Source of the DNA: Streptomyces sp. NBC_01429
GTDB taxonomy: Bacteria; Actinomycetota; Actinomycetes; Streptomycetales; Streptomycetaceae
Assembly: GCF_036231945.1 (NCBI RefSeq)
Contig: NZ_CP109599.1
Location: 2,202,501 to 2,266,500 of the forward strand
Reading direction: 5' to 3'
DNA: 64,000 bases
This document shows positions 1 to 8,446 of the stretch, piece by piece (position 1 is the stretch's first letter; the number at the start of each line of letters is the position of its first letter). The position numbers and the translations under genes are program-made. The notes beneath the pieces are model-generated. The model had not been told where the DNA came from, did no database searches, and worked only from the letters and a program-made list of their open reading frames with translations.

Positions 1-813
1 CTCACTCATCCGCGCGCCGGTCACGGACGCGCGCATCCAGGCGCGCGCCTCGCGGTGCAGGCGCTTCTCCTCGGCCGCCTTGCGGTGGTACGCCTGGGTG
101 AGGACGACATGGCCGAGCGACTCCTCGACGACGGAGGTGATCGCGCCGTCGGCGGCCCGTTCCTGGCGGGCGACCGCCTTGATCCGGCCCGAGAAGCCCT
201 TGGCCGCCAGCCAGAACAGCGGCGCGAGGACGAACGCGGCCAGCGCCAGATCCCAGCGGAGCCAGAAGGCGGCGGCGGAGAAGAAGAGCGTGCCGAAGAC
301 GGCCGAGACGGTGCCGACGACTCCCGACACCACCATCCGCTCGACGGCCTCGATATCGCCGGTGAGCCGTTCGACCAGGTCACCGGTGCGATGGCGGGCG
401 AAGAAGTCCGGGGGCAGATCCTGGACATGGCCGAAGACGCGGGCGCGCAGCCGCAGGACGAAGCGCTCCGCCGTCCAGGCGGCGAGCGAGTTGCCGGTGT
501 ACGCGACGCCCGCGCCGAAGACCGCCACGGCGAGCCACTGCCCGGCGGGCGACCAGAACGCGTCGAGGGAGCCCTGCTGGAGGGCGTTGTCGGTGAGGTC
601 GGCGAAGAGGAGGATCGCGGCGGTCTCGGTGAGCGCGGCGACGATCACGCAGCCGCAGATCAGCGCGAGCCAGCGGCGGTCGCCTCTGGTCAGCGGCCAG
701 AAGCGGGCGAAGGCGGCACGGGCGGAGAGCCCGGGGCCGCCGGGCCGTGAATCGGCGGGCGGCGCGGACTCGGGCTCGGGGTCCGGGGCGTGGTCCGGCG
801 CGGGTGTGGTCAT
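1..813 (-). CDS. ABC transporter transmembrane/ATP-binding protein, 3' part missing (off left edge)
   Basis: The reverse strand is open from an ATG at 813 to the window edge, giving 271 residues without a stop. After a Pro/Asp-rich cytoplasmic leader come hydrophobic segments and the ABC type-1 membrane-domain pattern: a DLPPDFFARHRTGDLVERL stretch followed by TGDIEAVERMV, which is the usual loop after transmembrane helix 2 of half-size exporters. The ATP-binding domain would lie outside the window. Substrate cannot be told from this part. The start is the first ATG in frame, with no strong ribosome site. A fused exporter of the MsbA/lipid or drug type is the most likely identity. Confidence 0.85.
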   Translation of the reverse strand, partial: MTTPAPDHAPDPEPESAPPADSRPGGPGLSARAAFARFWPLTRGDRRWLALICGCVIVAALTETAAILLFADLTDNALQQGSLDAFWSPAGQWLAVAVFGAGVAYTGNSLAAWTAERFVLRLRARVFGHVQDLPPDFFARHRTGDLVERLTGDIEAVERMVVSGVVGTVSAVFGTLFFSAAAFWLRWDLALAAFVLAPLFWLAAKGFSGRIKAVARQERAADGAITSVVEESLGHVVLTQAYHRKAAEEKRLHREARAWMRASVTGARMSE

Positions 814-1037
814 GGCTGCCGGTCCGGCCGCCTTGCGGTGGCGGCCACCGCCGGTCCCGTACCGCCGCGGCGGCACGCTCGGCCCTTCCTGGTACGGCGT
901 CACCGCGCTCCCCACTCTCCTCGCTCCTCGTCCGTCCCAGCGGCGGGCGGGTCCGCGGCGCGATGCCGCGAACCCGCCATGATGTCGCCGGTATCCCTGT
1001 GTCAGCAGCGTCGAATACCGCTCCCGTGCCGTGCGGT

Positions 1038-1175
1038 TCAGCCGCCGATCGGGCGGCGGTGCGAGGGCTGCCGCTGCGACTTCTTCGCGGGGGCCTGCTT
1101 CTTCGCCGGGGCCTCCTGCTCGCGGTGGCCCTTCTTGGCGGCGGGCTTCAGCGGGGTGATGTGGCGCAGGCTCAT
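1038..1175 (-). CDS. small basic Lys/Ala-rich protein, 45 aa
   Basis: An ATG at 1175 is preceded at six bases by AGGGAG, a good ribosome site, and opens a 45-codon frame ending in TGA at 1038. The product has the repeated pattern APAKK / QAPAKKS and about a quarter Lys plus Arg, resembling the tails of actinobacterial histone-like proteins. There is no membrane segment or cysteine. Just upstream (about 1190-1275) the DNA is strikingly AT-rich for this genome, which fits a promoter. I do not recognise the family. The basic composition suggests nucleic-acid binding, but that is inference. Confidence 0.6.
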   Translation of the reverse strand: MSLRHITPLKPAAKKGHREQEAPAKKQAPAKKSQRQPSHRRPIGG

Positions 1176-1343
1176 GGTGTTCTCCCTGTTGCTGGAATTT
1201 ATTGATGCGACTCTTACTTATCGCTTCTTGATTTATTTCCCGGTCGGAGCCGTTTCCGTTCGGCTTCGATGAATAAGACACTAGGCGCGCTTTCTTGGCG
1301 GGAAATGGAAATGCGCTGTGAATTCGCTGTCCGGAAACGGAAA

Positions 1344-1375
1344 GAGGAGCCGGCGGCCACGGCCGCCGGCTCCTC
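1344..1375 (-). terminator. hairpin terminator after the FAD oxidoreductase gene
   Basis: GAGGAGCCGGCGGCC at 1344-1358 is repeated in perfect inverted form at 1361-1375 with two bases between. It lies 25 bases past the stop codon of the reverse-strand oxidoreductase gene ending at 1400. Confidence 0.8.
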
Positions 1376-1399
1376 TCCCCTTTCTCGCGCGATCCGTCC

Positions 1400-2725
1400 T
1401 CACAGACCGATACGGACCGGCCCGCCCTTCGGATCGACATCGCGCAGCACGTTCCACGGCACCCGGAACACCCGCCCGGGAGCGGCCGGCCACGGCACCG
1501 CCCTGCGGTTGAGCGTCCGGGACCCCTGGCGCACCGTCACCCTGGGCGCGCGCACCAGCCGGTCCGTCCAGAGCAGCAGCCGGCCGCGCGGCGGCGCGGG
1601 ATCGCCGACCCGCAGCAGCCCGGGGGCCACCCAGCGGAACGGGGCGTCGGCGACGATCGGTACGGCGGTCCCGTGCGCCTCGTGCCCGTCCAGCCACAGC
1701 CGTACCTGGCGCGCGACGTGCCGCCCGTCCAGTGCGGCGATATCGGCCGTGTCCACCGCGTGCAGCAGATTCCCGGCGGCGAAGACCCCCGGGCGGCTGG
1801 TCCGCAGCGCGGTGTCCACCAGCGGCCCCTTCGTCCCCGGGTCGAGGTCGAGCCCGGCCGCCCGGACCAGTTCGTGGTCCGGGATCCAGTCACCGGTCAG
1901 GATCAGCGTGTCGCACTCGACGGTGCGCCGCAGCCCGGTGGCGGTCTCCTCCACCTCCACGGCCCGCAGCCTGCCGCGGCCGATGATCCGGGTGATCCTC
2001 GTCCCGGTCGCCAGCGGTCCGCCCAGCAGGGCGCGGCCCGGCAGGTGGAACGCCGCGTACGCGTCGGGGGTCTCGTGCTCGGTCGTCATGAGCACCGTCC
2101 GGCACCCCGCCTCGCGCAGGGTGAGCACGGCCGACCAGCTGACCAGCTCGGCGCCGACGACGACGGCCCGCCGGCCGACCTCCTGGTGGTGGAGGTGGAC
2201 GAGGTTCTGCAACTGCCCCGTCGTGTACACGCCGGAGGGCCGGTCGCCGGGGATGAGCCGGGCGGAGCGGGGGCGTTCCCTGGCGCCGGTGGCGAGGATC
2301 ACCGCGCGGGCGTCGACGCGCAGCCGGCCGTCCGGAGTGGTGACGTCGAGCGACCGGTCGCCGGACCAGCCGGTGACGGTGGCCTCGGTACGGATGTCGG
2401 CGCCGGCGGCGAGCGCCTTGTCCACGAGCGTACGGGCGTACGCGGGGCCGGTGACCACCCGCTTGAGGTCGCGGATTCCGTAACCGGTGTGGTCGCTGTG
2501 GCGGGGGATGCCGCCCGCCGCCGGTTCCCGGTCGAGGACCAGGACGCGGCCCGCGCTGAGCCACGGCGCGAGTTCGGCGGCGGCGGTGAGCCCGGCGGGT
2601 CCGGCGCCGACGATCACGACGTCGGGCGCGAGCAGTTCGGGGGCGGACGCCTCGGCGGCCGTCACGGCCAGCTCAGCGGCGAGCGCCGCGTAGTCGGCGG
2701 CCCCGGGGGTGTGCGACGTGCTCAT
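1400..2725 (-). CDS. FAD-dependent NAD(P)-disulfide-type oxidoreductase, second subunit of the GlpA-like pair
   Basis: 441 residues. An N-terminal dinucleotide-binding motif VVIVGAGPAGLTAAAEL (about residues 36-52), a second VVVGAELVSWSAVL in the middle, an ATGARERPR segment and the FAD-closing GVFAAGNLLHAVDTAD near residue 340 place it with the pyridine-nucleotide oxidoreductases found beside GlpA-type dehydrogenases (HcnB, amino-acid dehydrogenase alpha chain). It probably passes electrons from the partner flavoprotein to NAD or another acceptor. The ATG at 2725 overlaps the stop of the upstream gene by four bases, so the two are translationally coupled. The start keeps the whole Rossmann fold; the open frame extends much further upstream only as a shadow. 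Confidence 0.82.
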   Translation of the reverse strand: MSTSHTPGAADYAALAAELAVTAAEASAPELLAPDVVIVGAGPAGLTAAAELAPWLSAGRVLVLDREPAAGGIPRHSDHTGYGIRDLKRVVTGPAYARTLVDKALAAGADIRTEATVTGWSGDRSLDVTTPDGRLRVDARAVILATGARERPRSARLIPGDRPSGVYTTGQLQNLVHLHHQEVGRRAVVVGAELVSWSAVLTLREAGCRTVLMTTEHETPDAYAAFHLPGRALLGGPLATGTRITRIIGRGRLRAVEVEETATGLRRTVECDTLILTGDWIPDHELVRAAGLDLDPGTKGPLVDTALRTSRPGVFAAGNLLHAVDTADIAALDGRHVARQVRLWLDGHEAHGTAVPIVADAPFRWVAPGLLRVGDPAPPRGRLLLWTDRLVRAPRVTVRQGSRTLNRRAVPWPAAPGRVFRVPWNVLRDVDPKGGPVRIGL

Positions 2726-4287
2726 TCGGCTGCCTCCTGACAGGTGCCGCCCTTGTCCGCCGGGCAGGTGCCGCCCTTGGTGGCCACCAGGGCGTCGACC
2801 CGGGCCCCGCAGTAGAAGCCCTGGCAGCGCCCGTTCATCGCGCGGGTGCGGCGGCGCAGCCCGTCGAGTCCGGCGGGCGGCAGCGGCGAGAGGTACGCGT
2901 CGCGGATCTCGCCCTCGGTCACCCGCTCGCAGAAGCAGACGACGCGCCCGTAGGCGCTGTCCTCGGCGATCAGGGCCGCGTCCTGGTACGGCCTGACGAA
3001 CGCCTCGCCCAGGTTGGGCATGTGCGGCGGCGTGGGCAGGTCGAGGCGCGGCTCCAGCTTGAGTCCCGCCTCGGCGAGGACGCCCCGTACGTGCTCGGCG
3101 ATCGCGAGCGACGCGGTGAGTCCGGTGGAGCGGATGCCGCCGACGAGCAGATAGCCCTGGTCGGCCGAGGGCTCGATCAGATAGTCGCCGTGGTCGATGG
3201 CGGCGCGCAGCCCCGCGTACGAGGCGGTGACCTCCTCCTCCAGCAGCGTGGGCATCAGCCGCCCGCCCTTGTCGAGGAGGAAGTCGAAGCCGGACTCCGA
3301 AGTGCCCGTGTCCGTACGGTCGGTGAGGTCCTCGGCGGTGGGGCCGAGCATCACGTTCCCGTAGATGGTGGGGCTGATCAGCACACCCTTGCCGCGCGAA
3401 CTGGGCACCGGCAGGACGATTCGGTCCGCGAGCGGCCGGGCCAGCTTGTCGTAGACGAGCAGTTCGCCCCGGCGCGGGGTGACGGTGAAGCGCTCGTGGC
3501 CGAAGAGGCCGTCCAGCACATCGGCGCCCAGACCGGCCGCGTTGACGACCCACCGGGCGGTGACCGGGCCGTGCGGGGTGCGCAGGGTGGTGGCCCCGGC
3601 GCCCCGCTCGGCCCCGTCCACCTGCTCGGCACCGTCCACCTGCCCGGCACCTTCCCCGCGTTCGACGCCTTCCACCCGGTGGCCGAGGAGCAGCGTGGCC
3701 CCCCTCGCCCTGGCGTCGGTGGCCAGGGCGAGGGTGGTGGTCCAGGTGCAGATGATCGACTCGTCGGGGACGGTGAGGCCGCCGAGCGCGCCGGGTCCGA
3801 GCGCCGGGACCTGCCGGTAGACCTCGTCGGCGGTGACGGGTTCGCAGTGCTCGTACCCGTTGGCCACGGCCTTGTCGCGCAGCCCGGGGAGGGCGTCCAG
3901 CTCCTCCTGGTTCCAGGCGACGAGGAGCGCGCCGGTGCGCTCGACCGGGATGCCGGTCTCCTCGGCGTACCCGGAGAGCAGCTCGTACCCCCGCCGGACC
4001 AGCCGGGATTCGAGGGTGCCGGGCTTGGCGTCGAATCCGGTGTGCAGGATGGCGGTGTTGGCCTTGCTGGTGCCGTCCCCGACGTCGTCGCGGGCGTCGA
4101 GGAGCACCACGGACAGGTCGTGTCCCGACAGGTCCCTGGCGATCGCCGAGCCCACGACCCCGGCGCCGATCACGGCCACGTCGTACACCTTCCCGTACGC
4201 GTCCGCGTTCTCCCGTTCGTGCGCGTGCGGCCGCCCGGTCACCTCCTCCCGGGCGACGGGGCCGGTGGGCGGGCTGTGGTCAGTCAT
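2722..4287 (-). CDS. GlpA-like FAD glycerol-3-phosphate (or analogue) dehydrogenase with BFD iron-sulfur domain
   Basis: 521 residues. VYDVAVIGAGVVGSAIARDL near residue 34 is the DAO-type FAD-binding motif, and the body follows anaerobic glycerol-3-phosphate dehydrogenase GlpA or LhgO. The C-terminus carries a BFD-like [2Fe-2S] domain with cysteine pattern CFCER followed by GRCQGFYCG. The ATG at 4287 has a strong AGGAGG eight bases upstream and overlaps the kinase gene by eight bases. Since the kinase precedes it, its substrate is presumably the phosphorylated product. A low-complexity repeat (QVDGAEQVDGAER) sits in the middle and KGGTCPADKGGTCQ ends the protein. Glycerol-3-phosphate is only one option for the substrate. 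Confidence 0.82.
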   Translation of the reverse strand: MTDHSPPTGPVAREEVTGRPHAHERENADAYGKVYDVAVIGAGVVGSAIARDLSGHDLSVVLLDARDDVGDGTSKANTAILHTGFDAKPGTLESRLVRRGYELLSGYAEETGIPVERTGALLVAWNQEELDALPGLRDKAVANGYEHCEPVTADEVYRQVPALGPGALGGLTVPDESIICTWTTTLALATDARARGATLLLGHRVEGVERGEGAGQVDGAEQVDGAERGAGATTLRTPHGPVTARWVVNAAGLGADVLDGLFGHERFTVTPRRGELLVYDKLARPLADRIVLPVPSSRGKGVLISPTIYGNVMLGPTAEDLTDRTDTGTSESGFDFLLDKGGRLMPTLLEEEVTASYAGLRAAIDHGDYLIEPSADQGYLLVGGIRSTGLTASLAIAEHVRGVLAEAGLKLEPRLDLPTPPHMPNLGEAFVRPYQDAALIAEDSAYGRVVCFCERVTEGEIRDAYLSPLPPAGLDGLRRRTRAMNGRCQGFYCGARVDALVATKGGTCPADKGGTCQEAAE

Positions 4288-5716
4288 GCGGCTCCTCCTG
4301 CGGGAGTGTGGCGTCCACCGCCGCCCGCCAGCGGGCACGGTGGTCCTGCGCCCGGTCTTCGGACCAGAGCGGTTCGAAGGTGATGCCGGGCGTCCACGCC
4401 GGTACCGCCTGTTCCAGGGTGAGTTCCGGCTCGATCGCGAGCCGGCCCAGGGCGGCGGCGCCGAGCGCGGTGGCGTGCTGCGACGGGTAGACGTCCACCG
4501 GCAGCTGCGCCAGGTCGGCCTGCGCCTGCATCAGCACCCGGCTCCTGGTGAGCCCGCCGTCCGCGCGCAGCCGGGTGAGCGGGGCGCCGAAGTCGGCCGC
4601 GACCAGGGAGGCGAGTTCGGCGACCTGGGCGGCGATGCCCTGGAGCACCGCCAGCACCAGGTGCTCGCGGCGGGTGGAGAGCGTCATCCCGGTGAGCGCC
4701 GCCGTGGCGTCAGGACGCCACCAGGGCGCCGCGAGCCCGGCCAGGGCCGGGACGAAGAGCACGCCCTCCGGATCGCTCGCGGCCGTACGGTCCAGGTCGG
4801 CCGCGGTGTCCACGAAGCCCAGGTCCTGGAGCCAGCGCACCGCGGAGGCGGCCGTGTACACCTGGCCGTCCACGCAGTACGGGGTCTCGCCGCGCGCCCG
4901 CCACGCCACCGACGAGGTGAGTCCCGACGTCGAACGCAGCGCCTTGTCACCGGTGTTGGCGAGCAGGAACGCCCCCGTACCGAAGGTGCACTTGGCGGTG
5001 GACGGGGTGAGGCAGCCCTCCGCGAGCAGCGCCGCCTGCTGGTCCACCACCAGCCCGGCGACCGGCAGGACCCCGCCGAACGCCGTGGTGGTGCCGACGA
5101 TCTCGTCGCAGCCGACGATCCGGGGCAGCTCCTCGCCGTCGAGTCCGAACAGCGCGGTCAGCTCCGGGTCCCACTCGACGGAGTCGATGGCCAGCAGCAG
5201 CGAACGGCTGGCGGTGGACGCGTCGGTGACGAAGGCCCCGGTCAGCTGCTGGACGAGCCAGGTGTCCGTGGTGGTGACCACGCCTTCCCTGGTGACGTTC
5301 TCCCGCAGCCAGGCCATCTTGGGCGCCGAGAAGTACGGGTCGAGGACCAGCCCGGTCCGCTCGGCGACCCATGCCTTGTCGTCGGCGAGGGCCGTACAGA
5401 GCGGCTCCGACCTGCGGTCCTGCCAGACGATCGCCGGTGAGAGCGGCCGACCGGTGCGCCGGTCCCAGGCGAGGACCGTCTCGCCCTGGTTGGCGAGCGC
5501 CACCGCCTGGACGGCCCTGCCCCCGGCCCGGGCGAGGGCCTGCCGGCCGGCCTCCAGGACGGAGGCCAGCAGCTGCTCGGGGTCCTGTTCGACCCCGCCG
5601 CCCGGCAGGTAGACGGGGGTGACGGGCACCTCCGCGACGGCGACCACCCCGTCCACCGGGTCGACGACCAGGGCCTTGGTCCCCGAGGTGCCCTGGTCGA
5701 TGGCGAGGACGGTCAC
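4280..5716 (-). CDS. FGGY-family carbohydrate kinase (glycerol kinase-like)
   Basis: 478 residues. It opens with VLAIDQGTSGTKALVVD, the phosphate-1 loop of FGGY kinases, and has KCTFGTGAFLLANTG and the later LRADGGLTRS segment typical of glycerol and xylulose kinases. It phosphorylates a polyol-type substrate with ATP in the cytoplasm. The GTG at 5716 overlaps the permease stop by four bases, and its own stop lies inside the dehydrogenase gene start, so permease, kinase and two flavoproteins are one translation unit. The length is slightly shorter than the usual 500 of GlpK. The true substrate may not be glycerol, given the amino-acid-type permease in front. Confidence 0.85.
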   Translation of the reverse strand: MTVLAIDQGTSGTKALVVDPVDGVVAVAEVPVTPVYLPGGGVEQDPEQLLASVLEAGRQALARAGGRAVQAVALANQGETVLAWDRRTGRPLSPAIVWQDRRSEPLCTALADDKAWVAERTGLVLDPYFSAPKMAWLRENVTREGVVTTTDTWLVQQLTGAFVTDASTASRSLLLAIDSVEWDPELTALFGLDGEELPRIVGCDEIVGTTTAFGGVLPVAGLVVDQQAALLAEGCLTPSTAKCTFGTGAFLLANTGDKALRSTSGLTSSVAWRARGETPYCVDGQVYTAASAVRWLQDLGFVDTAADLDRTAASDPEGVLFVPALAGLAAPWWRPDATAALTGMTLSTRREHLVLAVLQGIAAQVAELASLVAADFGAPLTRLRADGGLTRSRVLMQAQADLAQLPVDVYPSQHATALGAAALGRLAIEPELTLEQAVPAWTPGITFEPLWSEDRAQDHRARWRAAVDATLPQEEPHD

Positions 5717-7266
5717 AGCTCCTCGGCTTCCAGGCTGGGCTGGGTCAGGAGCTGCTCCTTGCGGGTGAACCAGACGACCGCGAAGAGCAGACCGCCGACG
5801 ACCAGGGTGGCGAGGGCGTACTGCTGGGCGCCCCGGAAGTCCGAGGGGATCATGAAGATGCACAGCTCCGTGACGAGCCAGAGCACCGCTCCGACGACCA
5901 CCGGCTTCTCCCACTTGCCGAGCTGGAAGTCGTCGGCGGCCGGGGTGTACTTGCGGCGGGTGGCGATGAAGAGGGCCACCGTGCCCGCGTACAGGATGGC
6001 CGGCATCAGCGTGCCCGCGCCCAGCAGCTGCGGCAGCGCGTCCTCGTTGCCCGCGAAGACGGTGACGATCGCGATGGAGGCCAGGGCGACGGTCAGGGTG
6101 GCGAAGGTCGGGCCGCCGGTGGGGCGCGGGACCTTGCTCAGCGTCTCGGAGAACGGCAGACGCCCGTCACGGGCCATGGAGTGCACGAGGCGGCTGTTGC
6201 TGACCATGATGACGAGACCGCAGGCGAAGATGGCGATGCACACGACGACCAGCATGGCCGTGGCGACGGCGCTGCCCACGGTCGACTCGATGATGGAGGC
6301 GACGGGGGCCGAGTCGGAGGTGAGCGCCGCGACGTTGTCACCGGCGCCCGCCGTGATCACGATGAGGAAGAGCATCCCGATGCCGCCGCTGAGCAGGATC
6401 GCGCGGACCATGGCCTGCGGGACGACCTTCTTGGGGTTGTGCGTCTCCTCGGCGAGGTTGGCCGCCGACTCCCAGCCGACGAGGGTGAAGGCGCCGAGCA
6501 GCGCGGAGAGCATGAACGGGCCGAGGAATCCGTAGTACCCGTCCGCCGAGATCGTGCCGTAGGAACCGAGGTTGCTCCAGTCGCCCTTGCCGAAGAAGAG
6601 GACGGCGCCCGCGATCAGGACGGTCAGGCCGATCATCGCGATGACCTCGGCACCCACCGCCAGGTTGTTGATCTTGGTGGTGATGGGGGTGGACCAGATG
6701 ATCAGGGACATCTGGAGGAGCAGCACGATGACGGTGCCGATGGCGCCGCCGGTCGCGGTGTACGTGATGTCGAGCAGCGGGAAGAGCGCGACCTGGGTCA
6801 GCCCGTAGTCGACGGCGACCACGACGATCGCGAGGAAGGCGAAGGAGACCCAGCCGAACCACCAGCCGAGTACGGGCGAGGCCAGCCGGCTGGCCCACTG
6901 GTAGCTGTAGCCGGAGATCGGGATGCGGCTGGCGAGCATGCCGTACACGAGGGCGACGAGGACCGTGCCGAGGGTGACCAGCGGCCAGGTCCAGATCCCG
7001 GCGGGACCGGCCGAGCCGAGAACGGTGCCGTAGGTGGTGAACAGGCCGGTGGTGATGGAGATGAAGGAGAACGCGACCGCGAACGACTCGAAGCGGCTGA
7101 GCGTGCGGGCGAACTGGGGCTTGTAGCCCGTGGCGGGGGCCTCGGCGTCGGCGCCGGGGGTCTCCGCGCCGGGACCCTCCGCGACCCCTGGCCCCTTTCT
7201 AGCGGGTATGTCGGATTCAGATGGGTAAACCGTCGTATTTTCCGACGGTGTGGAAGACTGGGTCAC
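5713..7266 (-). CDS. APC-superfamily amino acid/amine permease
   Basis: 517 residues with about 12 hydrophobic segments and a long hydrophilic N-terminus (about 50 residues, Pro/Ala/Glu-rich). The first helix carries FAVAFSFISITTGLF and a later loop GWESAANLAEETHNPKKVVPQAM, which is the signature of GABA/choline/ethanolamine-type APC permeases. The start is GTG at 7266 with AGGAG seven bases upstream. It heads the operon with the FGGY kinase and GlpA-like dehydrogenase. Between it and the deoR-type gene there is a terminator and an inverted GATCGA/TCGATC pair, so it probably has its own promoter. It imports the substrate of the pathway, which the family suggests is a nitrogen-containing alcohol; that is inference. 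Confidence 0.85.
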   Translation of the reverse strand: MTQSSTPSENTTVYPSESDIPARKGPGVAEGPGAETPGADAEAPATGYKPQFARTLSRFESFAVAFSFISITTGLFTTYGTVLGSAGPAGIWTWPLVTLGTVLVALVYGMLASRIPISGYSYQWASRLASPVLGWWFGWVSFAFLAIVVVAVDYGLTQVALFPLLDITYTATGGAIGTVIVLLLQMSLIIWSTPITTKINNLAVGAEVIAMIGLTVLIAGAVLFFGKGDWSNLGSYGTISADGYYGFLGPFMLSALLGAFTLVGWESAANLAEETHNPKKVVPQAMVRAILLSGGIGMLFLIVITAGAGDNVAALTSDSAPVASIIESTVGSAVATAMLVVVCIAIFACGLVIMVSNSRLVHSMARDGRLPFSETLSKVPRPTGGPTFATLTVALASIAIVTVFAGNEDALPQLLGAGTLMPAILYAGTVALFIATRRKYTPAADDFQLGKWEKPVVVGAVLWLVTELCIFMIPSDFRGAQQYALATLVVGGLLFAVVWFTRKEQLLTQPSLEAEEL

Positions 7267-7341
7267 GATCGACTCCTATGCGGTGAAAGGTGGGATTTCG
7301 ATCATGGCCGGGTGGCGTTGCCGCGCCACCTGACCACTGGC

Positions 7342-7371
7342 GCGCCGGGCGGAGTCCGCTCCGCCCGGCGC
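7342..7371 (-). terminator. hairpin terminator overlapping the end of the deoR-type gene
   Basis: GCGCCGGGCGGAG at 7342-7354 pairs perfectly with 7359-7371 across a TCCG loop. The last base of the hairpin is the last base of the repressor stop codon. It separates the regulator transcript from the permease operon. Confidence 0.75.
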
Positions 7372-8135
7372 TACGCGACGACGACGATGCCGCCGGAGCG
7401 TTCCACGCCCGACTCCAGCGTCGGGGACGGCCGGGCATCGGTGATCAGCCCGTCGACCTCCTCCAGGCCGCACACGCGGTGCGGGGCGACCCGGCCGAAC
7501 TTGCTGGCGTCCGCGAGGATGTAGGAACGGACGGTGTTGGCGAGGATCAGCCGCCGGGTGGCCACCTCGTCCAGATGGAAATCGGTCAGTCCCGCCGAGG
7601 CGTCCACTCCCCCGGAGCCGAGGAACGCGACGTCGGAGCGGAGATCCGCGAAGAAGGCCATGGTCTGCGCGTTGGAGCAGACCAGGTCACCGGCGCGCAA
7701 CCGGCCGCCGCTGACTAGGACTTCGACGTTGGGCCGGCCCGCCAGCTCGGCGGCGACCAGCAGGGAGCAGGTGGCGACGGTGCCCCGGTAGTCCGGCGGA
7801 AGGGCTCGGGCCACCTCCACCGCCGTCGTACCGACGTCGATCACCACGGTCTGGCCGGGACGCACCAGCGCCGCCGCGGCGACCCCGATGGCCACCTTCG
7901 CGCCCCGGTCCATCCCGGAGCGCTCGTCGAACGGTGCCTCCTCGCCGAAGCCGCCCGCGTTGTTGGTCGCGCCGCCGTGGACCCGTACCAGCAGCCCGCG
8001 CCGTTCCAGGGTGACCAGGTCACGGCGGACGGTCTCGGCGGAGACGTCGAGCATGCGGGAGAAGTCCTCGGTCGATACGATCCGCTGCGCGCGCAACGCC
8101 TCACAGATACGGCGATGGCGTTCAGCGGGGAGCAT
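7371..8135 (-). CDS. DeoR/GlpR-family transcriptional repressor
   Basis: 254 residues. N-terminal helix-turn-helix at about 6-57 (RHRRICEALRAQRIVSTEDF, then VSAETVRRDLVTLERRGLLVRVHGGA), the classic DeoR signature including RRDL and RVHGGA. The C-terminal DeoRC sugar-phosphate sensor domain contains VVIDVGTTAVEVARAL and IVVVA ends. Family members bind a phosphorylated intermediate and release the operator. Directly upstream of the permease-kinase-dehydrogenase operon and in the same orientation, it most likely represses that operon and responds to the kinase product. No convincing ribosome site precedes the ATG. Confidence 0.88.
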   Translation of the reverse strand: MLPAERHRRICEALRAQRIVSTEDFSRMLDVSAETVRRDLVTLERRGLLVRVHGGATNNAGGFGEEAPFDERSGMDRGAKVAIGVAAAALVRPGQTVVIDVGTTAVEVARALPPDYRGTVATCSLLVAAELAGRPNVEVLVSGGRLRAGDLVCSNAQTMAFFADLRSDVAFLGSGGVDASAGLTDFHLDEVATRRLILANTVRSYILADASKFGRVAPHRVCGLEEVDGLITDARPSPTLESGVERSGGIVVVA

Positions 8136-8446
8136 CGGCGCCCGGTTCTGTGGATTGTTGACCGTTCATGAGGAGGAGTGTGGATGTTCGCTCCAGGCGC
8201 GTCAAGAGTCCTGCGAGCGGCGCGAAACGTCGTAACCATGAATTAATCTCGCGGGTCGCCGCCGCCGTACGGACGGGCCGCCCTGCGGCCATTGACGACC
8301 TCGCGCGGCCCCGCTACAAGAATGATGAGAGCGCTCTCATCGCGCGCTGTCGATTTCCCCCCGGCACCACTTCCCCCTCGGCACCCAGCTTTCCCCTCGG
8401 CACCAGCTTCCCTCGGCACCATCCGCTCCACACCGGAGGTGTTTCC
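8136..8446. promoter_or_regulatory. divergent promoter region between deoR-type gene and GH16 gene
   Basis: This 311-base stretch has no credible gene. It holds the promoter of the leftward repressor, including an AT-richer patch near 8230-8250, and on the right the glucanase promoter with its 18-bp palindrome. Short open frames through it are only upstream extensions of the glucanase frame. Confidence 0.6.
8324..8341. promoter_or_regulatory. LacI-family-type operator upstream of the glucanase gene
   Basis: GATGAGAGCGCTCTCATC is a perfect 18-bp palindrome with the central CG step seen in LacI-family sites. It differs by little from the CebR box (TGGGAGCGCTCCCA) that controls cellulose and laminarin use in Streptomyces. 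It lies about 105 bases before the TTG start. Confidence 0.7.

Noticed and set aside
6181-7524. 447-codon rightward frame opposite the permease gene
   Set aside because: It is extremely Asp/Gly/Arg-rich and antisense to a 12-helix permease with clear motifs.
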